Part shown: piece after piece, positions 32,933 to 41,880 of the stretch
Layout of the letters: each line of letters starts with the position of its first letter
Position numbering within the stretch: position 1 is the stretch's first letter
DNA from: an uncultured Peptostreptococcaceae bacterium
GTDB taxonomy: Bacteria > Bacillota > Clostridia > Peptostreptococcales > Anaerovoracaceae
Length of the DNA stretch: 64,000 nucleotides
NCBI GenBank assembly: GCA_910588185.1
Contig: CAJUQR010000001.1
Location: 263,602-327,601, forward strand
Direction of reading: 5' to 3'
The notes under the pieces: generated by a model
Seen by the model: only the letters and a program-made list of their open reading frames with translations
What the model was told of the DNA's origin: nothing
The model's database searches: none
Made by a program: the position numbers and the translations under genes

Positions 32933-33161
32933 TGCCTATCGTGCCAAGCTGGAGGGCTATCTGGCGGCGATGCTCCAGGCAAAACGGATGCTGTCGATGG
33001 GGATTATAACCCCGGAAGATTACGACAAAATTGATACAATGATGGCCGAAAAATACGGCATATCTTCGTGTAGTTTATATCGCGGGATTGACTTGATAAT
33101 AGGTGCTTTCAGAGGTAATATGTCACACTACGAGGAGGTGACAAAATGCCAAGAACAGTAA
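32925..33161 (+). CDS. SHOCT-like small protein
   Basis: 78 residues from ATG 32925 (GGAAAGGAG upstream); overlaps both neighbours by 8 and 16 bp. RMLSMGIITPEDYDKIDTMMAEKYGI is a SHOCT-like helical hairpin. It recurs next to serine recombinases in clostridial elements. Role unknown, perhaps an oligomerisation helper for the recombinase. Confidence 0.75.
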   Translation: MNDAYRAKLEGYLAAMLQAKRMLSMGIITPEDYDKIDTMMAEKYGISSCSLYRGIDLIIGAFRGNMSHYEEVTKCQEQ

Positions 33162-34447
33162 CGATTGTACCAAAACCACCAAGACTGGATCAGAAAAAGC
33201 GAGTGGCCGCCTATGCCCGTGTATCAAGTGGCAGGGACGCCATGCTCCACTCGCTGTCCGCACAGGTCAGCTACTACAGCGACCTCATCCAGAATCACGA
33301 TGAATGGCTGTATGCCGGTGTCTATGCCGATGAAGCCAAGACCGGCACCAAGGATTCCAGAGAGGATTTCCAGCGGCTTATTGCCGACTGCCGTGACGGA
33401 AAAATCGATATGGTGATTACCAAGTCCATCTCCCGCTTTGCCAGAAACACGGTCACTCTGCTGCAGACTGTCCGTGAGTTCAAAGCGATGGAGGTGGACA
33501 TTTATTTTGAAGAGCAAAACATTCACACCATGAGCGGTGACGGTGAACTGATGATGACCATCCTGGCATCCTACGCACAGGAAGAAAGCCGCTCCGCCAG
33601 TGAGAACCAGAAATGGCGCATAAAGCGGAACTTCGAGGAAGGGATGCCCTGGAACGGGGTCATGCTCGGGTATCGGCTAAAGAATGGTCGATACGAGATC
33701 ATCCCAGAGGAAGCCGACATTGTGTGCCGCATTTACGATGAGTACCTTTCCGGCGATGGCTACCTTACCATCGCCAAACGGCTGAATGAGGATGGCATCC
33801 CGTCACGCTTCGGAAAGCAATGGGGTCAGTCAGTGATTTCCAAGATACTCAGCAATTACACCTACACGGGAAACCTGATTTTACAGAAAACTTTCCGTGA
33901 GAACCACATTACTAAAAGGACCATCGTCAACAACGGCGAACTTCCGAAGTACCACGCAGAGGATGCCCACGATGCCATTATCGACATGGAGACCTTCCAG
34001 GCGGTGCAGGCAGAAAAAGCACGACGGGCGGCTCGGTTCATCAAAAAGCCAACACCCAAGAAAACATACCCGTTCACAAGCCTTCTGGTTTGTGAGGGCT
34101 GCGGCAAGAACTACCGCCGCAAGGTCACGAAAACGAGACCCGTTTGGATCTGCGGTACCTTCAATTCAATGGGCAAAGCCGCCTGCGCTTCCAAGCAAAT
34201 CCCGGAGGAAACCCTGCAAAGGGTCACCGCAGAGGTGCTTGGGAAGGTGGACTTTCCAGAGGAATTACTCCGCAGGCTGATAAAGAGCATTTTGGTCTGC
34301 AACGGAAATGTGCTGATTTTCCGCTTCTTTGATGGCTCGGAGGTCACACGGAAATGGCAAGACCGCTCACGCAGTCAAAGCTGGACGGATGAGATGAAAG
34401 ATGCGGCTCGGCAAAAAGCCCTGGAGAGGAGAAACCACAATGCCTAA
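33146..34447 (+). CDS. Large serine recombinase 1
   Basis: 433 residues from ATG 33146. Resolvase domain 1-150 with nucleophile Ser 27 in AAYARVSS, the Arg motif SRFARNT, and EEQNIHTMSGDGELMMTILASYAQEESRSASENQKW. Then the recombinase domain (YEIIPEEADIVCRIYDEYLSGDG...RFGKQWGQSVISKILSN..YTG) and a zinc ribbon with CEGCGKNYRR and the later Cys residues. It lacks the long C-terminal coiled coil of larger integrases. Together with the next gene it should integrate and excise the element. Confidence 0.93.
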   Translation: MPRTVTIVPKPPRLDQKKRVAAYARVSSGRDAMLHSLSAQVSYYSDLIQNHDEWLYAGVYADEAKTGTKDSREDFQRLIADCRDGKIDMVITKSISRFARNTVTLLQTVREFKAMEVDIYFEEQNIHTMSGDGELMMTILASYAQEESRSASENQKWRIKRNFEEGMPWNGVMLGYRLKNGRYEIIPEEADIVCRIYDEYLSGDGYLTIAKRLNEDGIPSRFGKQWGQSVISKILSNYTYTGNLILQKTFRENHITKRTIVNNGELPKYHAEDAHDAIIDMETFQAVQAEKARRAARFIKKPTPKKTYPFTSLLVCEGCGKNYRRKVTKTRPVWICGTFNSMGKAACASKQIPEETLQRVTAEVLGKVDFPEELLRRLIKSILVCNGNVLIFRFFDGSEVTRKWQDRSRSQSWTDEMKDAARQKALERRNHNA

Positions 34448-36020
34448 AATTACAATGATACCGGCAACCATAAACCCTTTGACCCGATTGCCCTCTGTGG
34501 CGGCTCGGAAAAGGCGCGTTGCCGGATATGCCCGTGTATCTACGGACAGCGATGAGCAGTTCACCAGTTATGAGGCGCAGGTTGATTATTACACCAAGTT
34601 CATACAATCCAAGCCGGAATGGGAGTTCGTAAAAGTCTATACGGACGAGGGCATCTCCGGCACTAATACCAAGCACCGTGAAGGTTTCAAAGAAATGATT
34701 GCTGATGCCCTGGACGGCAAAATCGACCTCATTGTCACCAAGTCGGTCAGCCGTTTCGCCAGAAATACCGTGGACAGTCTCGTGACGATCCGCAAGCTGA
34801 AGGAAAACGGCGTGGAATGCTACTTCGAGAAGGAGGGGATTTTTACATTTGACGGCAAAGGCGAACTGCTCATCACGATTATGTCCAGTCTTGCCCAGGA
34901 GGAAAGCCGGAGCATTTCCGAAAACATCACCTGGGGACAGCGCAAGAGTTTCTCCGATGGCAAAGTGCATCTTCCATACAAACGCTTCCTTGGCTATGAA
35001 AAGGGTGAGGACGGGCGCCCGGCAGTGATAGAGGAAGAAGCTGCCGTTGTTCGTCTGATTTACCGCCTTTTTCTTGACGGCAAGACACAAGCAGGCATTT
35101 GCAAGCACCTGGAGGAATTGGGTATCCCTTCACCGGGCGGTAAACAGACATGGAGCAAGACCACGATCACCAGTATCCTTCAGAACGAGAAATACAAGGG
35201 TGACGCGCTGCTTCAGAAGAAGTTCACGGTGGATTTCTTGGAAAAGAAAATGAAGCCCAACGAGGGCGAGGTTCCTCAATACTATGTGGAAGGCAGTCAT
35301 CCCGCCATTGTTGACCCGGATGAATGGGATCATGTGCAGTACGAATTTGCCAGACGGAAAGCCCTCGGCAAAACCTACAGCGGAAAAGGCAGTCTGACAG
35401 CCAAGTTGGTATGCGAGGATTGCGGCGGATTCTTTGGCTCAAAGGTGTGGCATTCCACGGATAAATACCGCCGCACAATCTGGCAGTGCAACAGCAAGTT
35501 TTCAAATGAGGAACGCTGCGGAACACCGACCCTTGACACCGAAACTGTTCAGCGTATGTTCATCACAGCCTACAATCAACTGATGCAGAATCGCTCCGAG
35601 ATCATAAACGACTGTGAGAGTATGAGAAAATTTTTGATGGATTTCACCTCGCTGGATTCCGAAATCGACCGCCAGATGGAGGAAACCCAGGTAGTTGCCG
35701 AACTGGTCAAGACAGCGATCAAAGAGAACGCTTCTACAGCACAATCCCAGGAAGCCTACCTCAAGAAGTACGAAAGCCTAACCGCACGGTACGAAACCGC
35801 CGCCAAGGAACTGGAACGCCTGCAGGCTGAACGCACCAGGCTCAGTCAGCAGGACAAGGCAATAAGCCTTTTTATACGAACTCTGAAACGCCAGCCGGAA
35901 CGGATGGACACTTGGGACGATACCATTTGGATGGTGATGGTCGAAAAAGCCATCGTCCACAAGGACAGCAGTATCACATTCATTTTCTACAACGGCACAG
36001 AAATCAAGGCCGGAGCGTAA
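34440..36020 (+). CDS. Large serine recombinase 2
   Basis: 526 residues from ATG 34440 with GGAGAGGAG upstream, overlapping recombinase 1 by 8 bp. Catalytic Ser 34 in AGYARVSTDSDEQ, then SRFARNTVDSL, EEESRSISENITWGQRK, recombinase domain and zinc ribbon (CEDCGGFFGSKVWH...CNSKF...RCGTPTL). A coiled coil near residues 420-480 (TAAKELERLQAERTRLSQQ) is present. Related to but clearly different from recombinase 1, so the pair is an old duplication or a two-component integrase. The terminator follows at its stop. Confidence 0.93.
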   Translation: MPKITMIPATINPLTRLPSVAARKRRVAGYARVSTDSDEQFTSYEAQVDYYTKFIQSKPEWEFVKVYTDEGISGTNTKHREGFKEMIADALDGKIDLIVTKSVSRFARNTVDSLVTIRKLKENGVECYFEKEGIFTFDGKGELLITIMSSLAQEESRSISENITWGQRKSFSDGKVHLPYKRFLGYEKGEDGRPAVIEEEAAVVRLIYRLFLDGKTQAGICKHLEELGIPSPGGKQTWSKTTITSILQNEKYKGDALLQKKFTVDFLEKKMKPNEGEVPQYYVEGSHPAIVDPDEWDHVQYEFARRKALGKTYSGKGSLTAKLVCEDCGGFFGSKVWHSTDKYRRTIWQCNSKFSNEERCGTPTLDTETVQRMFITAYNQLMQNRSEIINDCESMRKFLMDFTSLDSEIDRQMEETQVVAELVKTAIKENASTAQSQEAYLKKYESLTARYETAAKELERLQAERTRLSQQDKAISLFIRTLKRQPERMDTWDDTIWMVMVEKAIVHKDSSITFIFYNGTEIKAGA

Positions 36021-36036
36021 CTGCTCCGGCTTTTTT
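36009..36036 (+). terminator. Terminator at end of recombinase operon
   Basis: Perfect 8-bp stem GCCGGAGC/GCTCCGGC around a six-base loop that contains the recombinase stop codon, then six Ts. It is the last clearly phage feature before the composition changes. Confidence 0.92.
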
Positions 36037-36236
36037 CTTGCAGAGGAATAGTTAAAAGGTGAACATACCTTTCTCCAAAATAGACATACCTAACCCAAAA
36101 TGCACACCCCACAGACCTTTCGTTAAATTGTGCAGAGGGATAAAACACAACAGGCTCTACAGTAACTATTCCGAAGTTGCCGTAGAGCCTGCTTTCGTTA
36201 AATGGTATAGAAAAATCCTTGCAAACAGGGGCTTTT
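36037..36236. other. Prophage-chromosome junction with candidate attachment site
   Basis: Palindrome AAAGGT-N6-ACCTTT at 36055-36072; two imperfect ~20-bp direct repeats, each ACATACCT...CCAAAAT (36063 and 36084); a 12-bp direct repeat CTTTCGTTAAAT (about 36117 and 36192); and a 41-bp palindrome between them (36151-36191). Serine integrases use short sites with imperfect dyads, so one core is probably here. The matching left site is outside the window. Confidence 0.5.
36151..36191. repeat. Large inverted repeat at the junction
   Basis: CAGGCTCTAC and GTAGAGCCTG pair perfectly at the ends; with one mismatch the stem extends by six pairs (GTAACT/AGTTGC, one wobble) to a seven-base loop. On the minus strand it is followed by TTGTGTTTTAT, so it could be a second terminator or part of the attachment region. 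Confidence 0.6.
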
Positions 36237-36293
36237 GCAAAAAGAAACTGGACACCCATTCCGATACGCTTTGTATCAAAATTGGTGTCCAGT
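36237..36293 (-). terminator. Terminator of tRNA-Pro
   Basis: ACTGGACACC/GGTGTCCAGT (36247-36256 with 36284-36293) with inner GATAC/GTATC pairs; on the minus strand TTTCTTTTT follows. It starts three bases after the encoded CCA end. Confidence 0.85.
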
Positions 36294-36295
36294 TA

Positions 36296-36372
36296 TGGTC
36301 GGGATGACAGGATTCGAACCTGCGGCCTTTGCGTCCCGAACGCAACGCTCTACCAAGCTGAGCCACATCCCG
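36296..36372 (-). tRNA. tRNA-Pro (anticodon CGG)
   Basis: 77 nt on the minus strand with acceptor CGGGATG/CATCCCG, discriminator A and an encoded CCA. The D-arm reads GCTCAGCTTGGTAGAGC; the anticodon stem TTGCG/CGCAA encloses the loop TTCGGGA, giving anticodon CGG; the T-arm has AGGTTCGAATCCT. The gene is intact, so the prophage inserted beside it, not inside it. Confidence 0.95.
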
Positions 36373-36398
36373 TAACGCAAAATATGTTACCACAAAAT

Positions 36399-37550
36399 CT
36401 AACTTTTGTCTACTGCACTGTTACCAATCTCCCAAATTGCATTTGCGATTTTATCTATATCGCTTTTAGTATTAAAAGGTCCTACACTTATTCTTACTGC
36501 ACCGCTATCCCATGTACCTATAGTTTTGTGAGCAAGACCTGCACAATGGAACCCGCCTCTAACTGCTATATTATATTTGTTATTCAGTATAGAAGTAACC
36601 TCTTCAGCTTCAATATTATCAATGTTAATAAGAGAAATCCCCGTTTTTTTACTGGCTTCAGGTCCATATAACTTTACAAAATTCATATTGCAAAGTTTCT
36701 CATCAAGATAACAGATAAGTTCTTCTTCATGTTTTGCTATTACATCTATTCCAAGCCTTTTTACAAAATTAGCGCAATATCCGAGACCTATTATTGCAGG
36801 TGCATTTATGGTTCCTGCTTCAAAACCATCAGGAAATGTATCAGGCTGAATACGACTTTTTGATTCTGTACCTGTACCGCCTTGAACTATTGGCCTTAAG
36901 TTTATAGACGGCGATACATATAAACATCCTGTCCCCAGAGGTCCTAAAAGACCTTTATGTCCAGGTATAGCAAGCATATCTATATGTAATTTTTCAACGT
37001 CAAGATACATTGTTCCTGCGCCTTGTGCACCGTCCACCATAAACGCAATACCATTTTTCTGTGCAATCTTGCCTATCTTCTCAAGAGGCATCTTTGTGCC
37101 TGTCACATTGGAAGCCGCAGTCACAACAATCAATTTTGTATTATTTTTTATTGATTTTTCAATGTCGCAAGGATTTATTTGTCCCAGCTCATTACCCATT
37201 ACTATAGTTTGACTTACACCTTTTTTCTCTAAAAATTTTAAAGGTCTAAGCACCGAGTTGTGCTCCATGGAAGTTGTAATTACATGATCTCCTTTTTGTA
37301 AAAATCCATGTATCCCCATATTAAGCGCTTCTGTAGTATTCTTTGTAAAAACAAGGCGCTCCGCATCCTCTATATTAAACAGCTCTGCGATAGATCTGCG
37401 AGCATGATAAACTTCCTCTCCTGTCTTCATAGACATAAAATGTCCTGATCTTCCTGGATTGCCGCAATACTTAAGTATGCACTCTTCCATTGCTGCTACC
37501 ATTCCTTTTGGCTTAGGGAAAGATGTTGCTCCATTGTCAAGATATATCAT
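36399..37550 (-). CDS. Cysteine desulfurase-type class V aminotransferase
   Basis: 383 residues; ATG after GAGGAATAAATT. PLP lysine K199 in IPGHKGLLG, Asp 173 in VDGAQGAG, and Cys 336 in RGGFHCAGLAHK, the position of the persulfide Cys in SufS/NifS-like enzymes. N-terminal MIYLDNGATSFPKP is typical. It removes sulfur (or selenium) from Cys for Fe-S clusters or other thio-compounds. It stands alone without suf/isc partners, as does the Firmicute subfamily with the GGFHCAG motif. First chromosomal protein gene next to the prophage. Confidence 0.92.
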   Translation of the reverse strand: MIYLDNGATSFPKPKGMVAAMEECILKYCGNPGRSGHFMSMKTGEEVYHARRSIAELFNIEDAERLVFTKNTTEALNMGIHGFLQKGDHVITTSMEHNSVLRPLKFLEKKGVSQTIVMGNELGQINPCDIEKSIKNNTKLIVVTAASNVTGTKMPLEKIGKIAQKNGIAFMVDGAQGAGTMYLDVEKLHIDMLAIPGHKGLLGPLGTGCLYVSPSINLRPIVQGGTGTESKSRIQPDTFPDGFEAGTINAPAIIGLGYCANFVKRLGIDVIAKHEEELICYLDEKLCNMNFVKLYGPEASKKTGISLINIDNIEAEEVTSILNNKYNIAVRGGFHCAGLAHKTIGTWDSGAVRISVGPFNTKSDIDKIANAIWEIGNSAVDKS

Positions 37551-37568
37551 AATTTATTCCTCATACGA

Positions 37569-37597
37569 TAAAAATAGAGGACCAATCGGTCCTCTAT
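37569..37597 (-). terminator. Terminator after sanA-like gene
   Basis: Perfect 10-bp stem ATAGAGGACC/GGTCCTCTAT with four-base loop; on the minus strand followed by TTTTTAT. Confidence 0.9.
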
Positions 37598-37652
37598 ATA
37601 CTATGCTGCCATATGCTGTTTTGTTACATCTTGCTGCCCTTTAATAAAACAA

Positions 37653-38369
37653 TTATTCTCCGTGGCTTACAACTCCGCTTCCGCTTATTGGAATTGTCTC
37701 TCCTCCAAAAGTCGGATTAGCTCTTATGGCTGCTTTTAAAAAGTCCTTATTTCTTGCAAGGAATTCTCGAAAATCTCTATAAAACTGGCCGCTGTACTGT
37801 TCTTGATCTGAAGCCACTCCCTTAACTTCAAGTCCCAAGACTTTACCGATATAAAGGGCTCTGTACTCATGATACTTCTGAGTTACAACAACGGCTTTTT
37901 TAACACCAAATATGCTCTCAGCCCTGTACATGGATTCATATGTTGAAAATCCTGCATGATCACAAAATATATCATCTTCCGGAACGCCTGCATCTTTAAC
38001 ATAATTTAGCATTACATGTATTTCATTATGTTCAATTTGCCCATTGTCGCCACTCAAAAGAATTTTAGGTGCAACGCCCTTTTTATATAACTCGATACCT
38101 ACATCAAGCCTGTCTTTAAGCATCGGTGTTGGAGTTTCCCTGTCTTTGATACCTGCTCCAAGTACAATTATACACTCTGCGCCAAATTCGGTTATATCTT
38201 CAATTCCTGATTGATTTATTTCTTCTCTTCCTATTACGGTATATATAATATCATCTTTAGTATCACTCTTAACCTTGTAATTAATAAAAACGCTTATCAT
38301 GGCTACAAGCAATGCTATGGCGATAATTATCAATATACCTTTAAGCAAAATGCGTTTTAACTTTGGCAT
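37653..38369 (-). CDS. SanA/YdcF-like DUF218 membrane protein
   Basis: 238 residues; starts MPKLKRILLKG followed by one membrane helix (IIIAIALLVAMISVFI). The DUF218 domain shows CIIVLGAGIKDRETPTPMLKDRLDVGIELY, KILLSGDNG and VVVTQKYHEYRALYIGKVLGLEVKGVAS. SanA-type proteins act in the cell envelope, with E. coli SanA linked to vancomycin exclusion; the reaction is unknown. It follows the GNAT gene by 16 bp and ends at a terminator. Confidence 0.88.
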   Translation of the reverse strand: MPKLKRILLKGILIIIAIALLVAMISVFINYKVKSDTKDDIIYTVIGREEINQSGIEDITEFGAECIIVLGAGIKDRETPTPMLKDRLDVGIELYKKGVAPKILLSGDNGQIEHNEIHVMLNYVKDAGVPEDDIFCDHAGFSTYESMYRAESIFGVKKAVVVTQKYHEYRALYIGKVLGLEVKGVASDQEQYSGQFYRDFREFLARNKDFLKAAIRANPTFGGETIPISGSGVVSHGE

Positions 38370-38385
38370 AATTAAAATAATCCTT

Positions 38386-38940
38386 TTATCTGTTGTTTCG
38401 TATCTCTTCCCATTCCTCCCGCAATATAGAAAACATTAAGTTATCCCTATCACTGCCGTCATAAATGTGATATCCTCTTCTCTGCAATCCCTCATACTTG
38501 AATCCACATTTTTCTATAACCCTTTGTGAACGCTTATTAGTAGGAGAAGTACATATAGACATAACTACAAGATTGTATTTTTCAAACCCATAGTCCATAA
38601 GCGCTCTTGCCGCCTCTGTCATATATCCTTTCCCCCAGCAATCTTTTGCAAGGGAATACCCCATCTCTCTGCTGTTAACATCTTCTCTTCGCCTGTCAAA
38701 AAGCAAAGATATACTGCCAACTATTTTATTGCTTTCCTTTTCTCTTATTGCCCATGTATTTTTTTCAGGAACGAAAAGCTCTTCTATAATCTTTAGAGAT
38801 TCTTCAACGCTTTCATGGGGCTTCCAGCCTGCATTAGGACCTACGTCAGGGTCCTTTGCATAAGCATACAACCCTTTAGCATCCTCAATACATACTCTCC
38901 ACGGCGTAAGCAACAATCTTTCTGTATAAATATTTTCCAT
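38386..38940 (-). CDS. GNAT acetyltransferase, RimJ/RimL-like
   Basis: 184 residues. TERLLLTPW start, REMGYSLAKDCWGKGYMTEAARALMDYGFE (acetyl-CoA motif A with GKGYxTEA), then NKRSQRVIEKCGFKYEGLQRRGYHIYDG. This is the family acetylating ribosomal protein N-termini or small amines; the substrate here is unknown. It starts 9 bp after the LTA-synthase-like gene. Confidence 0.9.
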   Translation of the reverse strand: MENIYTERLLLTPWRVCIEDAKGLYAYAKDPDVGPNAGWKPHESVEESLKIIEELFVPEKNTWAIREKESNKIVGSISLLFDRRREDVNSREMGYSLAKDCWGKGYMTEAARALMDYGFEKYNLVVMSICTSPTNKRSQRVIEKCGFKYEGLQRRGYHIYDGSDRDNLMFSILREEWEEIRNNR

Positions 38941-38949
38941 ACAAGTCCC

Positions 38950-41028
38950 CTACTCTGTAGTACTTAGGATTTCATTTCCCTTCTTTTCAATTTGGCTTAC
39001 TTTCATATTTTCTGCATCTTCAGGGTCGACATCCTCAAGCAATCCTAAAATATTCTCGCCAAGATAAATGGTCTTCAAAGTTTGACCATCGAGAGTAACT
39101 TTACTGTACTCAGTAAAGTTTTTGCCCTTTATATAGTACTTATCTCCTATCTTAACTACATCTTCTATCTTAATATCTTTTACGCCCATCTTCATTTTTA
39201 CACGTTCAAAAGGATTTTTTCCTCCATAAATATGATAATCTCCATAAAGCATATCATATCCTAAGGCCTTTAAATCAGATAAATAAGTTTCGCTGTTTTT
39301 GTGATTCTGCTGATAAGTAAATACTGTACCCACCTGCATATCAAGCATTTCCATCACGTGAGCTGCAAGCTGATATGAATGTAAGTCCTCATCATTTCCC
39401 TGAAGACCAAAGTTACTCCATATAACATATTCTGTTCCGTAAAGATTATTATTTGCCAAATCCTCTTCTTTAAGGTCTATAGCCGGAATGTGATCTCCGT
39501 ACATAACTAAGACTATTGGTTCATCATATTTTTCAAATTCTTTTGTCAGCCTATCTATAAACTGATCCATCTCACGTATTTGATTTGCATAATATTCAAA
39601 TTTCCATTTTAACTCTTCTGTAGGCGCTGATGTAACAGTTACCTTAGGATTTTGAAGTACTTGTTCTCCCGGATATTTTCCATGTCCCTGAACGGATATC
39701 GTATAAATCATATCACGTGATTCTGTAGAATTAAGCGCATCAAGCATACACTCAACCAAACCGTCATCTTTTGCCCAGTTTTTAGGAGTCTTTTCTACAT
39801 TATTCATGTATTCTATACTCGTAAAAGTATCCATTCCCATGTTTGCAAATACTGTATTTCTATTATAAAATACTGCCCTGTGATTGTGTATCGCATGTGC
39901 AGAGTATCCTAAGCTTTTAAGATCATATCCTAAAGTTTCAACTGTTTTCTCTCTGAGAATAGACTTATATGGATATTCTCCCGGACCAAAGAACTTGGCA
40001 CTCAATCCTGTCATAACTTCAAATTCTACGTTTGCAGTTCCCGCTCCGCACGCCGGAACAGTCAGCTGCCCTGAAGGATAATTTTCAACTAGACGTCTAA
40101 ACGTCGGACAGACCTCTTCACTAAGTTCAATGCTCTTTATTGTCATAGGATCAATAAAAGATTCGAGCTGCAAAAATATAATGTTAGGGTGCTTATCATC
40201 CTCATCTTTTTGCTCTAACAGCATTGCTTTGTCATCACCAAGCTCATCACTGTTAAATATGTCCAGCATAGATTCTTTACTATATCCGTCAGGCTTACTT
40301 ATACCTGTATTAAGCCATGTATTTGTAAAACAATAAACTACGCCATAATCTCTATAGGCATATGCTAAGTTACCAAAGAAAGTCTCTACTTTACCCGAAC
40401 TTATCATAAATGATGTAGTGCCAAAAGTAATTACTATTACTAATCCAATTCCTATAAGATTACGTTTCCATTTTACTGGCAAACCTTTTTTAGGTCCTTT
40501 TATGTAAAGAAGAACTAAAAGACCTATAGCAATTACAACTCCAACTATCGCCAATGCTATCTCCCATGTAGAAAGATAATTTGTAACTATCGTAAGTCCA
40601 TCGTCAAGAATACTTAGATCTTTTACTGTAAAAGGCGTCATTCTTTGTGTAAGAATTACTCCGTTTACTATGCCGATTATCAGCCAAAACAGGGAAACTA
40701 TAGTGTATACAAACACTCTTCTTTTAAAAACAGATGCTATAACCAATGTTGTAAATATAATCATAGCATTATATATAAATACTATCGGTTCATGTAATGC
40801 AAACTGTATTCCTCCCCAAATTGATGTAGTAGGAAATCTGCCCAGTGTTTCTATAATCAAATTCAAAATCAAAGACCATAATGCAGCTACAGCAAAACTG
40901 TTATGGGTTAATTTGTGAAGTCTTTGCCTATTAGTCATAGTTTCAACTTCTTGTATAGTTTGTTCAACTTTCCGGTCTAATTTTTCAAATTTATCAAACT
41001 TTCTTGATTCATTAGTTTCTTTATTCAT
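38950..41028 (-). CDS. LTA synthase-like membrane sulfatase
   Basis: 692 residues. About five membrane helices in the first 220 residues, then an extracellular alkaline-phosphatase-fold domain: NIIFLQLESFIDP (metal-binding Glu), the nucleophile region GAGTANVEFEVMTGLS, SVQGHGKYPG and MYGDHIPAI. LtaS-type enzymes transfer glycerol-phosphate from phosphatidylglycerol to build lipoteichoic acid. The last 80 residues (YYIKGKNFTEYSKVTLDGQ) look like an added IPT/TIG-like beta-sandwich, not part of classical LtaS. Overlaps the rsmA stop (ATGA). Confidence 0.88.
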   Translation of the reverse strand: MNKETNESRKFDKFEKLDRKVEQTIQEVETMTNRQRLHKLTHNSFAVAALWSLILNLIIETLGRFPTTSIWGGIQFALHEPIVFIYNAMIIFTTLVIASVFKRRVFVYTIVSLFWLIIGIVNGVILTQRMTPFTVKDLSILDDGLTIVTNYLSTWEIALAIVGVVIAIGLLVLLYIKGPKKGLPVKWKRNLIGIGLVIVITFGTTSFMISSGKVETFFGNLAYAYRDYGVVYCFTNTWLNTGISKPDGYSKESMLDIFNSDELGDDKAMLLEQKDEDDKHPNIIFLQLESFIDPMTIKSIELSEEVCPTFRRLVENYPSGQLTVPACGAGTANVEFEVMTGLSAKFFGPGEYPYKSILREKTVETLGYDLKSLGYSAHAIHNHRAVFYNRNTVFANMGMDTFTSIEYMNNVEKTPKNWAKDDGLVECMLDALNSTESRDMIYTISVQGHGKYPGEQVLQNPKVTVTSAPTEELKWKFEYYANQIREMDQFIDRLTKEFEKYDEPIVLVMYGDHIPAIDLKEEDLANNNLYGTEYVIWSNFGLQGNDEDLHSYQLAAHVMEMLDMQVGTVFTYQQNHKNSETYLSDLKALGYDMLYGDYHIYGGKNPFERVKMKMGVKDIKIEDVVKIGDKYYIKGKNFTEYSKVTLDGQTLKTIYLGENILGLLEDVDPEDAENMKVSQIEKKGNEILSTTE

Positions 41029-41879
41029 AATCTCTTGCCCACCTCATTTGATATTTTTCCAAATTCCTCTAGTGATAACGTTTCTGCCCTTCTTCCAGGC
41101 TCAATTCCGGCTGCTTTCAGACTTGACGACACTATGTCTTTGCTTATCCCCTGTACTGTCTGCAATGAATTTAACAGTGTCTTTCTTCTTTGTCCAAACC
41201 CTGCCCTGACGCACTCAAAAAAAAGCTTTTTATTTTGAACCTCAACTGCCTTTTCCTCTCTTATTTTAAGTTTTAAAACTACAGAGTCTACATTTGGCTG
41301 AGGAACAAATACTGATTTTGGAACATCCGCAATTTTTTCTACCAAGCAATGATACTGAACAGCTACAGACAAAGCCCCATATGCTTTATTTCCCGGACTT
41401 GCCTTTATCCTATCTGCAACTTCTTTTTGCATCATTATAGTAATACTCTCTGCTTTTACATCTTCTTCAAGAAGCTTCATTATTATAGGCGTAGTTATAT
41501 AATAAGGCAAATTACCTATTATCTTTACATCGCCTTGGTGTTCGCCTTCAATAATTTTATTAATATCAAGCTTCAAAACATCTTCATTTATAATTTTGAC
41601 ATTTCCAAAGTCTTTTAATGTATAATCTAATATAGGAATAAGAGTTTTATCTATTTCTACAGCTATAACTTTTTTAGCTTTTTCAGCAGCCTCAGCGGTT
41701 ATTACTCCTATCCCCGGACCTATTTCTATTACAGTGTCTTTATGGGTTATTTGAGTTCCCTCTATTATTTTATCTATTATATTCTTATCTGTGAGAAAAT
41801 TTTGACCCAAATTTTTAGAAAACTTAAAGCCATATTTTTCTTTTATTTCTCTTATCGTAGACTGCTGGTAAAGCTTCAT
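41025..41879 (-). CDS. rsmA: 16S rRNA (A1518/A1519) dimethyltransferase
   Basis: 284 residues. SKNLGQNFLTDKNI start, SAM motif VIEIGPGIGVITAEAA, catalytic NLPYYITTPI, and C-terminal AGFGQRRKTLLNSL. Dimethylates two adenines in the 3' end of 16S rRNA during ribosome maturation. Follows rnmV by one base, the usual Firmicute pairing. Confidence 0.97.
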   Translation of the reverse strand: MKLYQQSTIREIKEKYGFKFSKNLGQNFLTDKNIIDKIIEGTQITHKDTVIEIGPGIGVITAEAAEKAKKVIAVEIDKTLIPILDYTLKDFGNVKIINEDVLKLDINKIIEGEHQGDVKIIGNLPYYITTPIIMKLLEEDVKAESITIMMQKEVADRIKASPGNKAYGALSVAVQYHCLVEKIADVPKSVFVPQPNVDSVVLKLKIREEKAVEVQNKKLFFECVRAGFGQRRKTLLNSLQTVQGISKDIVSSSLKAAGIEPGRRAETLSLEEFGKISNEVGKRL

Positions 41880-41880
41880 T

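Larger units (their letters stand above)
1..36036 (+). mobile_element. Siphovirus-type prophage, right-hand part (left end outside window)
   Basis: A continuous run of plus-strand phage genes: replication, packaging, DNA modification, head, tail, lysis and two serine recombinases. Base composition is clearly richer in GC than the chromosome after 36.3 kb, and the change falls just after the terminator of the last recombinase. Gene order (HNH, small terminase, large terminase, portal, ClpP protease, HK97 capsid, connectors, tail, holin, endolysin, integrase) is that of HK97-fold siphophages. No structural gene in view is obviously broken, so the element may be functional, but repressor, early genes and left attachment site are not in the window. 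Confidence 0.93.

Noticed and set aside
35987..36259. 90-codon minus-strand frame across the junction
   Set aside because: It covers the recombinase terminator, the palindrome and the repeats, and starts inside the tRNA terminator; the apparent protein has no recognisable family.
36296..36372. tRNA-Pro as the integration site split by the prophage
   Set aside because: The tRNA is complete with CCA end and terminator; serine integrases do not usually use tRNA genes, and no partial tRNA repeat was seen on the phage side.
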